Shown: positions 35,944 through 46,612 of the stretch, one piece after another
How positions within the stretch are numbered: the stretch's first letter is position 1
How the letters are laid out: the number at the start of each line of letters is the position of its first letter
NCBI RefSeq assembly: GCF_018991925.1
Contig: NW_024727688.1
Coordinates: forward strand, 466,001-530,000
Direction of reading: 5' to 3'
Length of the DNA: 64,000 bases
Source of the DNA: Homarus americanus
Lineage: Eukaryota > Arthropoda > Malacostraca > Decapoda > Nephropidae
The notes under the pieces: generated by a model
What the model was told of the DNA's origin: nothing
The model's input: the letters and a program-made list of their open reading frames with translations, nothing else
The model's database searches: none
Translations under genes and position numbers: made by a program

Positions 35944-36402
35944 CTATTTTTCTTCTACGACAAGAAATTCCCCTTTGTTCACTGAGACTCTGCATAATCT
36001 GGGCTTTATATTTCTCCATAAATCCCGATTGCGATAAAACTTTACATATAAGAGGGGACGTGTTCTCCTCTCATAGCTGTCAACGTGATAAATAAAAAAA
36101 AAAAAATGTAAATATATCCACCAGGTAGCGGACCGGTGTGTCTCGATACAATGGTTCCAGTGTAGCGAGGGGGACTGTGACCCTTCCCTCAGCACCCCTC
36201 CTGACCTGTCTTTTGTCATATCGCCTCTACAGAATCGTTGGGCAAAGCGTTGTCCCGAAGTGAAAAGAACAATACGTGAATTAAGATGGAGCGTAAAATT
36301 TGAGAGTATGAATAACATCTGGTGAACGCAAGCTGTTTTATACAGATAGATACAAACATTATAAAAATAATAAAGGTTAGATTTTAAATAGATGTAATAC
36401 AC
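35944..36402 (-). other. 152-codon minus-strand ORF, unknown
   Basis: One of the longest frames not explained by a simple repeat. The middle contains SLHWNHCIETHRSATWWIYL and the C-terminal part VKFYRNRDLWRNIKPRLCRV. It has no recognisable domain and no strong start context. A plus-strand splice acceptor candidate overlaps it at 36232. Chance is the simplest explanation. Confidence 0.15.
36233..36321 (+). other. Possible coding exon fragment
   Basis: Follows a strong acceptor-like sequence (CTTTTGTCATATCGCCTCTACAG). The frame reads NRWAKRCPEVKRTIRELRWS and onward to a TGA at 36322-36325. A donor-like CTG|GTGAAC lies at 36321/36322, just before that stop. The peptide is basic and not low complexity. 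I do not recognise it. Confidence 0.22.
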
Positions 36403-38334
36403 AATTTATTGAATGTAGAATTTCTATCACTGGTTAAAATAGTAGAAAAATTTTAACTCTGGTATCTGATCTATAGAAAATAAGAGACATATCAATCCTT
36501 AATCTCAGTCCGTTTGATATACTGTAGGCACTTAGTGGTATAATGACCACGAGTAATAAGGCATCATCCAGCACAATGATCTGACAAAAGTAGCAACAAG
36601 TGTGACCTTATTACCCTTGATGAAGAATCAAGGGGAACATACAGAGAAATATTACGGGTCAAGAACCGTCATACTGGAGCCAAACCCGTACTGTACTCCC
36701 ACTGGCGCTCGGGAAAACTCAGAAACAGACGAATAGCGACGACTGTGGTATTGTTTCTGCGGACGATAATAAATGTCGCGCTAAAAAGTAATGGCTTAAA
36801 AGTACCTAAATGAAACGAACCGGTCACCAGCTAACGCATCAACATCAGCAAACTCGTCAAACAAATAATATGGGGGGGGGGGGGAGAATGCCATCGCTGA
36901 CACAACCCTGAACACACACTGGCATTACTGGTATACGTTTTGCCATCGACAGTAACATTGCTGCCGCTGTCCGGAGTAGCCTGCATGATACTAAAAGCAA
37001 TATTGAGTAACACCCCGTAAAAAAAAACAACAATCATCCAGAGTACAATGTAATAGGGAATTGAATCTTAATGGAGGAACAATAATAAGCTTTTGTTTGG
37101 CACTGTTGTAAATCGCTGTCGATGAAAGTTATTATGAAATCGCAACAACCAGGAGCAATGACATATTTTAGACAGGTTTGAGATTGATATTCAAATCAGA
37201 ATCTAAATCTTCTCAACAATCTAGTTTTCAAAACATGCAACCTGCGCATTTAACTGTCTGTTTCTACCGCCAGCTGTGATGTCATTGCAACACCAGGGTG
37301 AATAAGCCAGTTTACATACAAATATTTACAACCTATCAAAATGAAGTGCAGTAACTATGACAGATGACACTGCCTCAACATTTCACTAGACAGGCTTTGT
37401 GCTGCTGGTCATAGTTCAGTGATCTTTGGTAAAATACTCATAAAGTTTCGTTCGACTGACTCCATGATCACCACACACAAACTTTACTGGAAACATAAGA
37501 AATATAATAGTAAATTGTTCTTCATTTTGTAATATGTGGTTATTCTGTATAGTAACTAAATAACAGGGCTTAGCATGTAGTCTTTTCATATATCATATAT
37601 GTGGTAGAAGAGGGACGAAAAGTGAACGAACTTTATGATCCGGGATTTTGTTCAATAATCATCGATAATTAGGTGTGTGTGTTTTCATTAATCAGAAGCG
37701 GATCATTAACTAGGTCATTAACACACATAAATACTTCCGGTAAAATGCGTATAAATTCCTTTTGAAATGCTGTTGGTGAGTTCTGTAGAATGATGAGACA
37801 AAATCATATTGTGTATCAGATATGTGCACAGTATTATATATGTATTTGTCAAGAGAAAGTTTTGGGGGATAATATTAGAAGCCGTATTATTGGTTGTGTT
37901 TGGTAAGGTAGTTCTGACAACCTCTTAGTGTACACGAGAGTGGAAGCAGTATTGGCAACCTCTTTACACATTTTATGTTAGTAGATATTCATTAAAAATA
38001 ATTACAAAGGGCTGAAGGAAAACCATTGTTCTCAAAAGCGTAGACTTAAAAAATAATGATTGGGGGGGATGGCCTCCAAGCTTATGGCTCTGTTAAGAGA
38101 AGCTTGTTCACCACGGCCCGGGCTTCAGGTGAGGTGATAGGCTTTACTGAATCACAAGTGGCGAGACAGACCTGACAAGAACTCTGCCTTACAAACTGTA
38201 TCACCAACCAGGTTCATAGAGTACTGTAATGAACCTGAAGCACGAGGGCAAGGGTGAGCTTCCCCTTCTCTTGTGATAACATTAATGAATCTTGGCATGG
38301 TGGTGGTGATATGGGGTATGGTAGTGAGTGCCTT

Positions 38335-38337
<3 letters not shown>
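36403..38337. other. About 1.9 kb of unique sequence
   Basis: No transposon motif read. A G13 run at 36872-36884 breaks the small ORF listed separately. The rest is AT-rich with no convincing exon. Confidence 0.5.
36834..37037 (-). other. Small secreted-protein-like ORF, low support
   Basis: A 67-codon minus frame beginning with ATG. Residues 1-18 are hydrophobic (MIVVFFYGVLLNIAFS), like a signal peptide, followed by NVTVDGKTYTSNASVCSGLC. The reading frame then crosses a C13 run (plus-strand G13), where slippage would change the frame. No family recognised. Confidence 0.18.

Positions 38338-38429
<92 letters not shown>
38338..38429. repeat. (TA)n microsatellite
   Basis: About 46 TA units. 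Confidence 0.97.
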
Positions 38430-38430
<1 letters not shown>

Positions 38431-38943
38431 CCAGTTTAAAAAAAAACACTTACACTCAACAAAGATAATGTTCAGTAAATTACATCTGAAAATATTTGTC
38501 TTGAATCTGGAAGAGCCTTGGTAAGTTATGTAATTTTTATTCATGCATTTTTCTGCAACTTTTTAAGCTGGGGGATCCACGGACCATCTTGTCCTGAGTA
38601 CGCGGCCCGCTGTTAGTCCACACTGGATCGTTAACATCTCTTCTACTTTTACAATAATCAAAAGGGGTCTCCTTACTTTCTCTTTAGTTTATTTTCTCTC
38701 AGACTTAACTCATTTATTTCCCTGGGGTGTTATTCTGCACCGCGAGAAGTCTCGATATTTTCTTCGTACTCTTCGTACACTTCTTCCAGTCCGTGTACTC
38801 GCATGAATTCTTAAACGTAGCTATATCCTTCTGCCTGAGGGGACACGCCAGTATACACGACAATCTTCACGTATAAGTTTAACTCGCTAGGTCTGTGTAG
38901 TTGTTTCTGCTGCTTCTCTACTTTATGGTTTATGATAATATTA

Positions 38944-38944
<1 letters not shown>
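38430..38944. other. Unique sequence
   Basis: No feature recognised. Confidence 0.5.

Positions 38945-39001
<57 letters not shown>
38945..39001. repeat. (GT)n microsatellite
   Basis: About 28 GT units. Confidence 0.97.
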
Positions 39002-39003
<2 letters not shown>

Positions 39004-39439
39004 ATATAATAAAAGTGCATATAACACTCTTCGGGGTCAGTGCACAGTGGCAATACCATATTCTTATTATCTTTCATTAATATAACCCCAGTTGTTATAG
39101 TTTAATTATTCACTTTCTCTTTCCATTGTCCAATATAAATTAACATTACCATTTTTGTTGCATTTCCATAACCCAAAATTGTATACTTTTATATTCCGCT
39201 TTTCCCAGGACACGAATAAAATAACAATAAAAACATCGTATTTGTATATTACGTTTACATAACCTCAGGTGAAACAATATTACACTTAATGTCAGAACAA
39301 AACAGCCGGTACTCTGTGTTGGCCTTATGGTGAAGACAAAGCCTGGGGAGGTTCTTTGGTTTTCTCTAAAACGTTTTACTGAAGCAGAAATGAAAGTTGT
39401 TCGTTCCCAGAGAGGCAAGATTGGGGATTTGTGGGGTTG

Positions 39440-39562
39440 GTAGTGGTCTAGAGGAGGGATGTGGTGGTGAGGAAGGGGACCGAGGAGAGATGTGGTGAGG
39501 AGGAGGACCGAGGAGAGATGTGGTGAGGAGGGGGACCGAGGTGGGATGTGGTGAAGAGAGGT
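39440..39562. repeat. 26-30-bp minisatellite
   Basis: Four units of GGACCGAGGAGAGATGTGG followed by TGAGGAGG. Their lack of stops explains much of the 188-codon minus frame at 39146-39712, which I do not accept as coding. Confidence 0.88.
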
Positions 39563-40242
39563 ACGAAGGAAGTCTTGTTGGTTTATTGTATTTATGATTA
39601 TCTCTCTATCACAGATGATCGCTGTTCTTGTCATCTCTCTCTCTCTCATAACCATCATATGAATCAATAGACCGAAGTAAAACCACTGATTGTCTCTTTT
39701 TTCCTTTATCAATACTTCGGTTCTTGTGTGTCTGCCCTCAGGAGCTACGAACGCGACTCACTTCTGATTACAATTAACGTAATTCTTATTGTCTTGGTGT
39801 ATATAAAAACTGGGTTCATACTTCTTATGCACAGATGTTTACTAGCACAAAATACGGTTCGAAAAGGGATATCATATATATACGTTTGTGTATATACATG
39901 TACACTGAAGTTTACACACACAAATACATACACACACATATTCTTTCAGTAATTTTACAAACAGCTGTAGCCCTCTTGAAATGACATGTGTTTGTTTTGG
40001 ATCCACGAAACAATATTTAATGCAGGCTCAGTAGAAGTTGTAATATTTTATGGAAAAGATATAATGTGACTCCTGTGAAGAAAAGTAGCAGTACAGATCC
40101 AAGGGAAGCTCTCGTCTGTAGTCCACAAAAGTCGTCACATTGTACTAACCTTCAATTTAATGGTCTTTCAAAATTCATCTCGTGCCGAACTATCACCAAT
40201 GCTGTTACTGCCTGTATGTAGGTTATGTTATCTCGGATGGAA
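39563..40242. other. Unique sequence
   Basis: No gene recognised. The 3' end may belong to the adjacent transposon remnant. Confidence 0.45.
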
Positions 40243-40786
40243 GATGACGAAAGCCTGGATCACTGTGTAGAGTCTGGTGATGAGGTTTCATTTCATAATA
40301 TTACTGTTAAAGTTAATAAGTGAAAAATTAAGTACAGGGAAGTGACATATCCCTCGAGTTGGTCGACAAGATAGGTGATAGCCCCATACTGAAGGCTTTC
40401 AGAACTATGGAAGTATGATGGTCTTTTTTTCCTGGAAAAGACAATAACTAGGCATATTTATAAGCACATACTCGAGAACTTCCTTATCCTCCAAATCCAG
40501 GATGATCATATGGTGGAACCTACGTCATGTTCCAGCGCGACGGTGTGCCTCCTCACTACTGCTGAGATGTTCCAGTCTGATCTGATCAGATGGCCACTTC
40601 GTTCCTCAAACATGACCTAGATTGACTTTTTCTTCTGAGGTTATGCAAAAGACGAGGTGTACCCGGCACCTCCGCCATCAAATCTTCCAGAACTTAAGGA
40701 CAGAATTTCTGATGCCGTTGCCAAGGATACACCACACACGCTGGGACTTATACCAGGCCACTTCCAGTAGTCATGTTGAAGAGTTG
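40243..40786 (+). mobile_element. Decayed mariner-like (Tc1/mariner superfamily) transposase
   Basis: A degraded DDE transposase recognisable through frameshifts and stops. At 40243 the frame reads DDESLDHCVESGDEVSFHN, matching the block around the first catalytic Asp (...FSDEATFH...) of this transposase group. At about 40528 it reads MFQRDGVPPHYC, the second-Asp block FQQDGAPPHY. At about 40590 it reads WPLRSSNMT*ID then FFF*GYAKDEVY, equivalent to WPPRSPDLTPLDFFLWGYxKDxVY. NLPELKDRISDAVAKDTP follows, and in another frame RWDLYQATSSSHVEEL resembles the terminal RWDICRxTxGxHIE block. The third catalytic Asp and the LWG motif are mutated, so it is inactive. Terminal inverted repeats were not located. 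Confidence 0.88.
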
Positions 40787-41085
40787 TACAGTACCTGCAG
40801 GTTATAATAGTTACAGTATATATAATTACTTTACAATATGAAGTTACAGTTACTTAAGAAATCTCCACAATTATCTCCCACTCTCTCCCACCGCCTCCCC
40901 CCTCCCACCCCATCTCTTGTACCAATATCGTCCCTTCCTCCGTCAACTACCGTCAACGCCTCCCTCAGCGTATGTCAATTGGAACATCCTGGCCCCAGAG
41001 TAGAGACACAGCGCCACACATTAGCCCAGCTGTCAGACAGAACACAGACGCGTGGGTACCTCCCATTTAGCAGGAGAAGAGGGTA
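40787..41085. other. Unique and C-rich spacer
   Basis: A C/T-rich patch at 40850-40960. No gene supported. Confidence 0.5.
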
Positions 41086-41089
41086 TCCT

Positions 41090-41370
41090 TGTGGGAGGGG
41101 GGGGGGGCGGGCTGAGAGGGATAAGGGCAGAAAGAGGGAGTAGTGATAGGAGAAAGGTAATAGTTGAGATTCGAAGAAGGATAGGAAGGGAAACCAGAGA
41201 GAGAGAGAGGTGATAAATAAAAGGGAGAGAAAGGGGGTAGGATGATGATAAGAGGAGAGAGAGAAATATGGAAGAAAGTAAGATATGGGATAATGATAAA
41301 GGATAGAAAGTGGGAAGAAAACATAAGAATATGAGGTAGGAAGACATAAGAGAGAAAGAGTGAGGTGACT
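41090..41370. repeat. Poly-G run and purine tract
   Basis: A G-rich run at 41096-41107, then A/G-rich DNA to about 41370. The S/L/P-rich minus frames are shadows. Confidence 0.85.
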
Positions 41371-42660
41371 GTGTAGGCGGTCGTCTGGGGGATGTCTGGG
41401 GAGGATTTTCTGTTTATTTGTGTACGAGGATGTGTGGGTGCTTGTATATCTGAACCGATCGGTGTACTATACAATACCACGAATGTATTTCTACCCAAAA
41501 AAAAAAGTTTTATTTATTTTATGATTTAACAAAATTCGAATTTAGAAAAAAGTGCAGCGGCCGAGTACACATAACACTCGACTCCTGATATGCTGTAAGG
41601 CCGTTCACTTAGTTGGGTGCTCCCAGTCGTCCTTGATGCGAATGTTACCTGATTTTATAGTTGCAGTGTAGACCATATTGTCTTTTTGTTTACTGAAAGC
41701 TTAATCTTCAGTGTGCTGCATCATCACTGACCCTAATGGGCTTTCAGGCTTGTGAGACCCACTTTTATTTGTTTGAATATTTGGTTCAAGTATTTCGTCA
41801 ATATGTAAACCGTTTAGTCTTTAAAAGGAGAGCACTGAAATATGATAATATAAAGTTGATTTAAGGGAACACTAGAATGGTTTATAACATGAAAAGCGAC
41901 TACGACGTTTCCAAACTGAGGAGAGGGATGGTGTGAGTACTTGTGTGAACATGATTGAAACGCAAATATTGGAGCATTGGATTTCGTCGACAATATTCCC
42001 CAGGAGAAGAATGTCAGAGGGTTATGTAAAGATGAAGTTGAGACGGACAATACCAAAACGCGTGGTACGGTCCTGGTGAATGGCCTGAAGCTGGAGGATG
42101 ATGCTGGAGTGAATTGTTGGAGTGAGATGCCGAGATGCTGGAGTGAATTGTTGGAGCAAGATGTTAGGGGAAAGAAGGTGGAGGAAGATTCTGGAGGAAG
42201 ACTAATTACTACTTGCGGTGAGACAATAGACTCGAGCTAATACATTACCTGGAGTCAGAAGTCTATTAATAGGGTAACCAAGAGTGATGCTTCTCTCTCC
42301 ACTGCCGAGAAAAAATTCCACCAGAATGAACTGTCTACACGATAACTCCTTTTATACACTTGTTGAATGTGAAATGGGTGGAGGCGTTAATCTCTGGAGC
42401 TAGGACATTTCTTCTTATTTTTTTACTTCAATGCACCTGGAGTGATTGGGAAGATCATTATGGCAGAGGTAAGGAAGTTTGCTATCGCGTATGATTTTAC
42501 GACAGGTAATGGCGTGGTTAATGGTGAGTCTTCGAGATGCTTGTGAAAGGTATGTCTTGATGGCGTATATTTGAGTTTGAACGTGTGGGGAAGGCATTGA
42601 CTATTGAAGGACTAGAAGATAAAGTGATGGTTAGAATAGAGAGCACCTTCGATGCCTCCG
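41371..42660. other. Unique sequence with a 33-bp duplication
   Basis: ATGCTGGAGTGAATTGTTGG occurs at 42101 and again at 42134. It lies in an 87-codon frame (41977-42240) that contains VLVNGLKLED, faintly like the NGxxLE block of LINE proteins but too short to call. Confidence 0.4.
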
Positions 42661-43550
42661 GAGTTAAATTTTTCTTCTCCTTTATCTCTCCTCTTTTTTT
42701 TTTACGTTTATTCTTCTTCTCTTTCTCTTCTTCCTCATCTATTCTCCTCCTCTCAGTTATTGTTTTTCTTCTTATTCACCTTCGTTCGCTTATCAGTTCA
42801 TTTTATCCTCTTTCTTTATCATTTCTCAGTCATCTTACTCGTCCCTTAATTCTTTCCTCCACTTCCTCCTCCTGCCCCGAACTACTCATCTATCCTTTCA
42901 CCTTCTTCCCTATCCTCCACTCCTCTTCCTCTCCTTATTCTTTTTCCTATCATCCATTCTTCTTCTAATCACTCCTTCGTCCTCTTTTACTATTTATCAC
43001 ATCATTTTACCACCTCTTCTCATTTATTTGTCTTATTCCTATCCACGATTTTGTTTCAGATAACCCATATGATCCTCAACTATTTCTTCTCATTTCATTT
43101 ATCTATCTCCCTCCTTTCCTCGATTCTCCCTCTCCCTTCTCATCATCCTTTATATCCACTTCCCCATTTATTGTATCTCTTCATCTCCTTTCAATTAGTT
43201 CCTTCTATCCTCTCTACTAGTTTTTCTCTTATTCATTCTCTTCATTCACATCAATTGTTTTTTCTTCTTCATTTCCCTTCTATTAAATTCTACATCCTCC
43301 TCCTCCTCCTCCTCCTCCTTCTCCTCCTCGTCTTCCTCATTTCCCACATTCATCTGTATTTATTTCTCGCCTTTTTCATTTTCCTCATTTCCATCTATAC
43401 AATGACTTACCCCAATCACGTCTTCTCATCAAATCTTCCTCCTCCTCCTTCTCATATACCTTACCTCTTCCTCCCCTCCCCCCTCTCCTCTTCCTCTCCC
43501 TCCCCTCTCATTCATTTCCCACATTCCTCTCTACTTTTTCTTCCCTCCTC
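42661..43550 (+). repeat. Pyrimidine tract, first of three Py-to-Pu switches
   Basis: About 890 bp rich in C/T with a (CCT)n at 43293-43330, ending CCCTCCTCAGG. Frames of 127 and 186 codons are shadows. Confidence 0.88.
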
Positions 43551-43637
43551 AGGCCCACCACATAAGGTTTGGGTTGTGAGACGTAATGAAGTAAGAATTA
43601 AGTCATCTTAACATAGGAGTGGTGGGCGTAAGTGGAA

Positions 43638-43920
43638 AAGTTCCCAGCTGAGCTAATTGTTTCTACCTGCCTGCGGGAGGAAGAAGGGGGCTCGGGCTAA
43701 GAAAGGAGAGATAATAAACTATGATGAAAAGAGATGAAAGGGAAGTGAAAAATATAGAGAAGAGAGGATAACGGATGCTAGGAGAGAGGGAGAGAGATTG
43801 AGTGTACTGTGTGTGTGTTAGAGAGACGAAAAGAAGGAGAAGAGAAAGAGAGAATGAAAAAATAGTTCCTGGGCTGAGTTAATTATTTCTTCGCGCCTGC
43901 AGGAGGAAGCAGGGAATGGG
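43638..43920 (+). repeat. 225-bp-spaced direct duplication
   Basis: GTTCCCAGCTGAGCTAATTG...CCTGCGGGAGGAAG at about 43640 is repeated as GTTCCTGGGCTGAGTTAATT...CCTGCAGGAGGAAG at about 43865. Both copies sit in purine-rich DNA, which suggests a tandem duplication of about 225 bp. Confidence 0.75.
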
Positions 43921-44280
43921 GAAGGGAGTGTAATGAAATGGTGAAGGAATAGAGGAAAGTTTGTGAAAATAAAGATGTAATAAGAGGAGGGTAAAGAAAG
44001 TAAAAGGATAAAAGGGAGAAAGGGGGGAGAAGAGAAGTAAAGAAAAAGGGAGAAGGGGAACCGAAAAGAAGGGGGAAAGACCGAAAACGGAAGAAGGAAG
44101 ATTAGACAGAAAGGAAAAAAGAAAAGAGAGAGAGAAAAAAAATGAACCGGAGTTGAGACGGGAAAGATCGGAAAAGAAAAGAGAGAGGGGAACAAGAGAT
44201 GAAGAAAAGGTTTAGGAAAAAAGGAAAAGACAAAAGAGAAAGGGAGAAGAGAAAGGGAAGGATGTAGGGAGGGAATTATA
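43690..44280. repeat. Purine tract
   Basis: A/G-rich for about 590 bp. The F/S/L-rich minus frame is a shadow. Confidence 0.85.
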
Positions 44281-44427
44281 TAGCATGTCGTCCTACACCT
44301 GCATCTACACCTGCACTTTTACTAATACCTACACCTGAACCTACTCTGGTACTGATCTGTCTGAATAAGTATTTGGAATGTGGCTTTTGATCTGAAGTCT
44401 TCCTCTTTTACCATATACTGCAGCAGG

Positions 44428-44429
<2 letters not shown>

Positions 44430-44467
<38 letters not shown>
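44430..44467. repeat. (CA)n microsatellite
   Basis: Nineteen CA units. Confidence 0.96.
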
Positions 44468-44469
<2 letters not shown>

Positions 44470-44661
44470 CTATACGTGGCTGGCTGATTCTCTATACTCC
44501 CCAACAGCCAAAAATATCAATTTCAGGTTTTATTTGTATTGGATATGTAGACGCTTCACTATCGACGATCTTTTACCATTCCATTCACGGTTCGCTGCTT
44601 TTAAGGGCGCCTTTTACCTAAGAGTATTGCAAAACGATACAAAAGCAAAATAATTGTCAGG

Positions 44662-44818
44662 GTTGATGGTGGAGAGAGTGGTGGTGGAGGGAGTTGGGAT
44701 GTTGGTGGTGGTGGTGGTAAGAGTTGGGATGGTGGTGGTGGTGGGTGTTGATGGTGGTGGTGGTGGGTGATGATGGTGGTGGTGGTGGTGGGAGTAGAGA
44801 TGGTGGTGGTGAGAGTTC
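44662..44818. repeat. (GGT)n-rich minisatellite
   Basis: GGTGGTGG runs separated by GAGAGTTGGGATG-like spacers, about 20-40 bp apart. Confidence 0.85.
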
Positions 44819-44828
44819 AGAGTGTACA

Positions 44829-45062
44829 GGGATGACTGGAGTGACTGTTAAGGTGACTTTTCTTTACGATGAAATATCTATTGGGCAGAGTGTTGGGATT
44901 GACTGTACGTCCCGGACTCTTAATTGACTGTTAGGGAGACTGTCGGTGAGGGTGAGTGTGTTACTAATAAAGAATGTCCGTTGTGATGGCTTGGGTTGAC
45001 TGTTAGGACGACTGTATGCCTGAGTGACTGTCGATCGGAGTGACTGTTAGGGAGATTCTGCA
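44829..45062. repeat. Degenerate GTGACTGTTAGGGAGA minisatellite
   Basis: GACTGTTA or GACTGT recurs about ten times. The best copies are around 44838, 44936, 44998 and 45040. Confidence 0.65.
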
Positions 45063-45334
45063 GTTGTTGCATACTAAAAATGATCGCTGAATAATTGATA
45101 GACGTAAATAATTGAATAGTATAGAAACAGATAAAACGCATTAGTCTAAAATATAACTAAAAAGACTGTGGATGAAATATTAATGCATACATGATCACGT
45201 GGCTTATACGACACGCAGGGCCAGTACTGTACACTCCACCACCCAGCCAGCAATGTGCAGTGAAAAGGTGTTGTTTCCTCTCGTGAGTGGTGGGTATGTG
45301 GCCTTCTTGAGGTACACTTAAGAACCGGGCAGTT

Positions 45335-45475
45335 AGTCAGGTGAAGACAATATAGATGGTTCGTCTCAGGTGACAGTAAGAAGTGGTTCCTCATGACAGG
45401 TGTTTATACGACAGGTGAATCCCCTCAGATGAAAATTTAGCAGGAGGTTCTCATAAGCAGTTAGTCCTCAGGAGT
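45335..45475. repeat. Degenerate 29-bp CAGGTGA...GGTTCCTCA repeat
   Basis: About four to five loose units linking CAGGTGA or CAGATGA to GGTTC-TCA. Confidence 0.55.
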
Positions 45476-45673
45476 AAAAACCCGTCATAGTGAGGCGAAA
45501 CATGGTGGTACTCGACCAGGACCCAGAGCCTCCGCCACACACGCCCTGTTTATATAAGAGATAGAATAAACAAGCTGGAGCAATTCCCGATAGACATGTG
45601 AGGGAGACGACGGAACCTGTACTGGCCCACCAGGCACCCAGGGCAACGAAACTGTGTTGTGGCCAAGTAATAT

Positions 45674-45718
<45 letters not shown>
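45674..45718. repeat. (CA)n microsatellite
   Basis: About 22 CA units. Confidence 0.97.
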
Positions 45719-45719
<1 letters not shown>

Positions 45720-46384
45720 GCACGATTATCCACCGCCAATCTGACATCTTACTTGAGAATCCCGCCCTTATAGACGTTTGACAATGTTTACTGTGAATTG
45801 TTCTGCCAGGCAACCGTCCCTTGTTTAATACTGTACGTTACCTTCGATGTTATAATTTGGTGATAATTAAATTTATTAATTCATTAACAATTTGCAGAGC
45901 AACTCATGTGTAGATCTTCACTGGGACAAGCTGAAAGGAATCAGCACTTACTTGTCTACCCCGACAAACGCTTGACAAAATTTATTTTTTTGACACCAGA
46001 TGTATGTGTGAAATTAATATGACAGCCTTCTTCAGTGTCATTAACGCACAAACTATTACAACACACTGCCGGGGAAGGTTTCTCTACTGTATACTGTACA
46101 TGATCTGTTGATTTCCTCTTGTAGGTGACCAAACTCTCAGCATTTTATAAACTTCGTGTCCAAATAAACAAATCAGTTTTAGAGTAAGAGTGAAGAGAAA
46201 GGTAAAGAGGATCCCAGTAATTGATGTGTCAGCTGTGTTCGAGGTGAATGTAGATAATACTGAAGGCATCCTAACATTTTGATAACGCCGTTTACACTTA
46301 AGTTATCATCTTAACTGGCGGGAACTTATTAGCAGTGGGTTAATATAGTGATCAGCACTAAACGGATAACAGCAGGGAGTCCCG

Positions 46385-46386
<2 letters not shown>
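45719..46386. other. Unique sequence
   Basis: No gene or repeat recognised. Confidence 0.5.
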
Positions 46387-46433
<47 letters not shown>

Positions 46434-46478
46434 ATTTTATTTTATTTATTTTATTTATTTATTTGTTTGTTTGATTGT
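46387..46478. repeat. (TC)n followed by (TTTAT)n
   Basis: About 22 TC units then TTTAT/TTTG repeats. Together they form a long pyrimidine-rich run upstream of the candidate exon at 46516. Confidence 0.95.
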
Positions 46479-46515
46479 TTACCTAATTATTTATATGTGT
46501 ATGTCTTTCTTTCAG

Positions 46516-46612
46516 GGTCACTGGTATACTCTTCAGCAGTCTATGGTAGAGACGTTAACACCGCCCCCATACCCTGTAGTGTGCAGGGGAGAAGAGAGGA
46601 ACACGAAGATCG
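46516..46612 (+). CDS. Candidate 97-nt internal exon, unknown protein
   Basis: Flanked by a good acceptor (TGTCTTTCTTTCAG|GGTCAC) and a consensus donor (GATCG|GTGAGT). Two frames are open. One, continuous with the upstream frame, starts GHWYTLQQSMVETLTPPPYP. The other starts SLVYSSAVYGRDVNTAPIPC. Neither is low complexity and I recognise neither. The length leaves a one-nucleotide overhang. No neighbouring exon could be joined. A chance pair of splice sites is the main alternative. Confidence 0.32.

Noticed and set aside
39146..39712. 188-codon minus-strand ORF
   Set aside because: The middle is a 26-30-bp minisatellite lacking stops, the ends look like random translation, and there is no splice or start support.
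41977..42240. Possible LINE C-terminal fragment (VLVNGLKLED)
   Set aside because: The similarity to the NGxxLE block is four residues long, with no second block in order.
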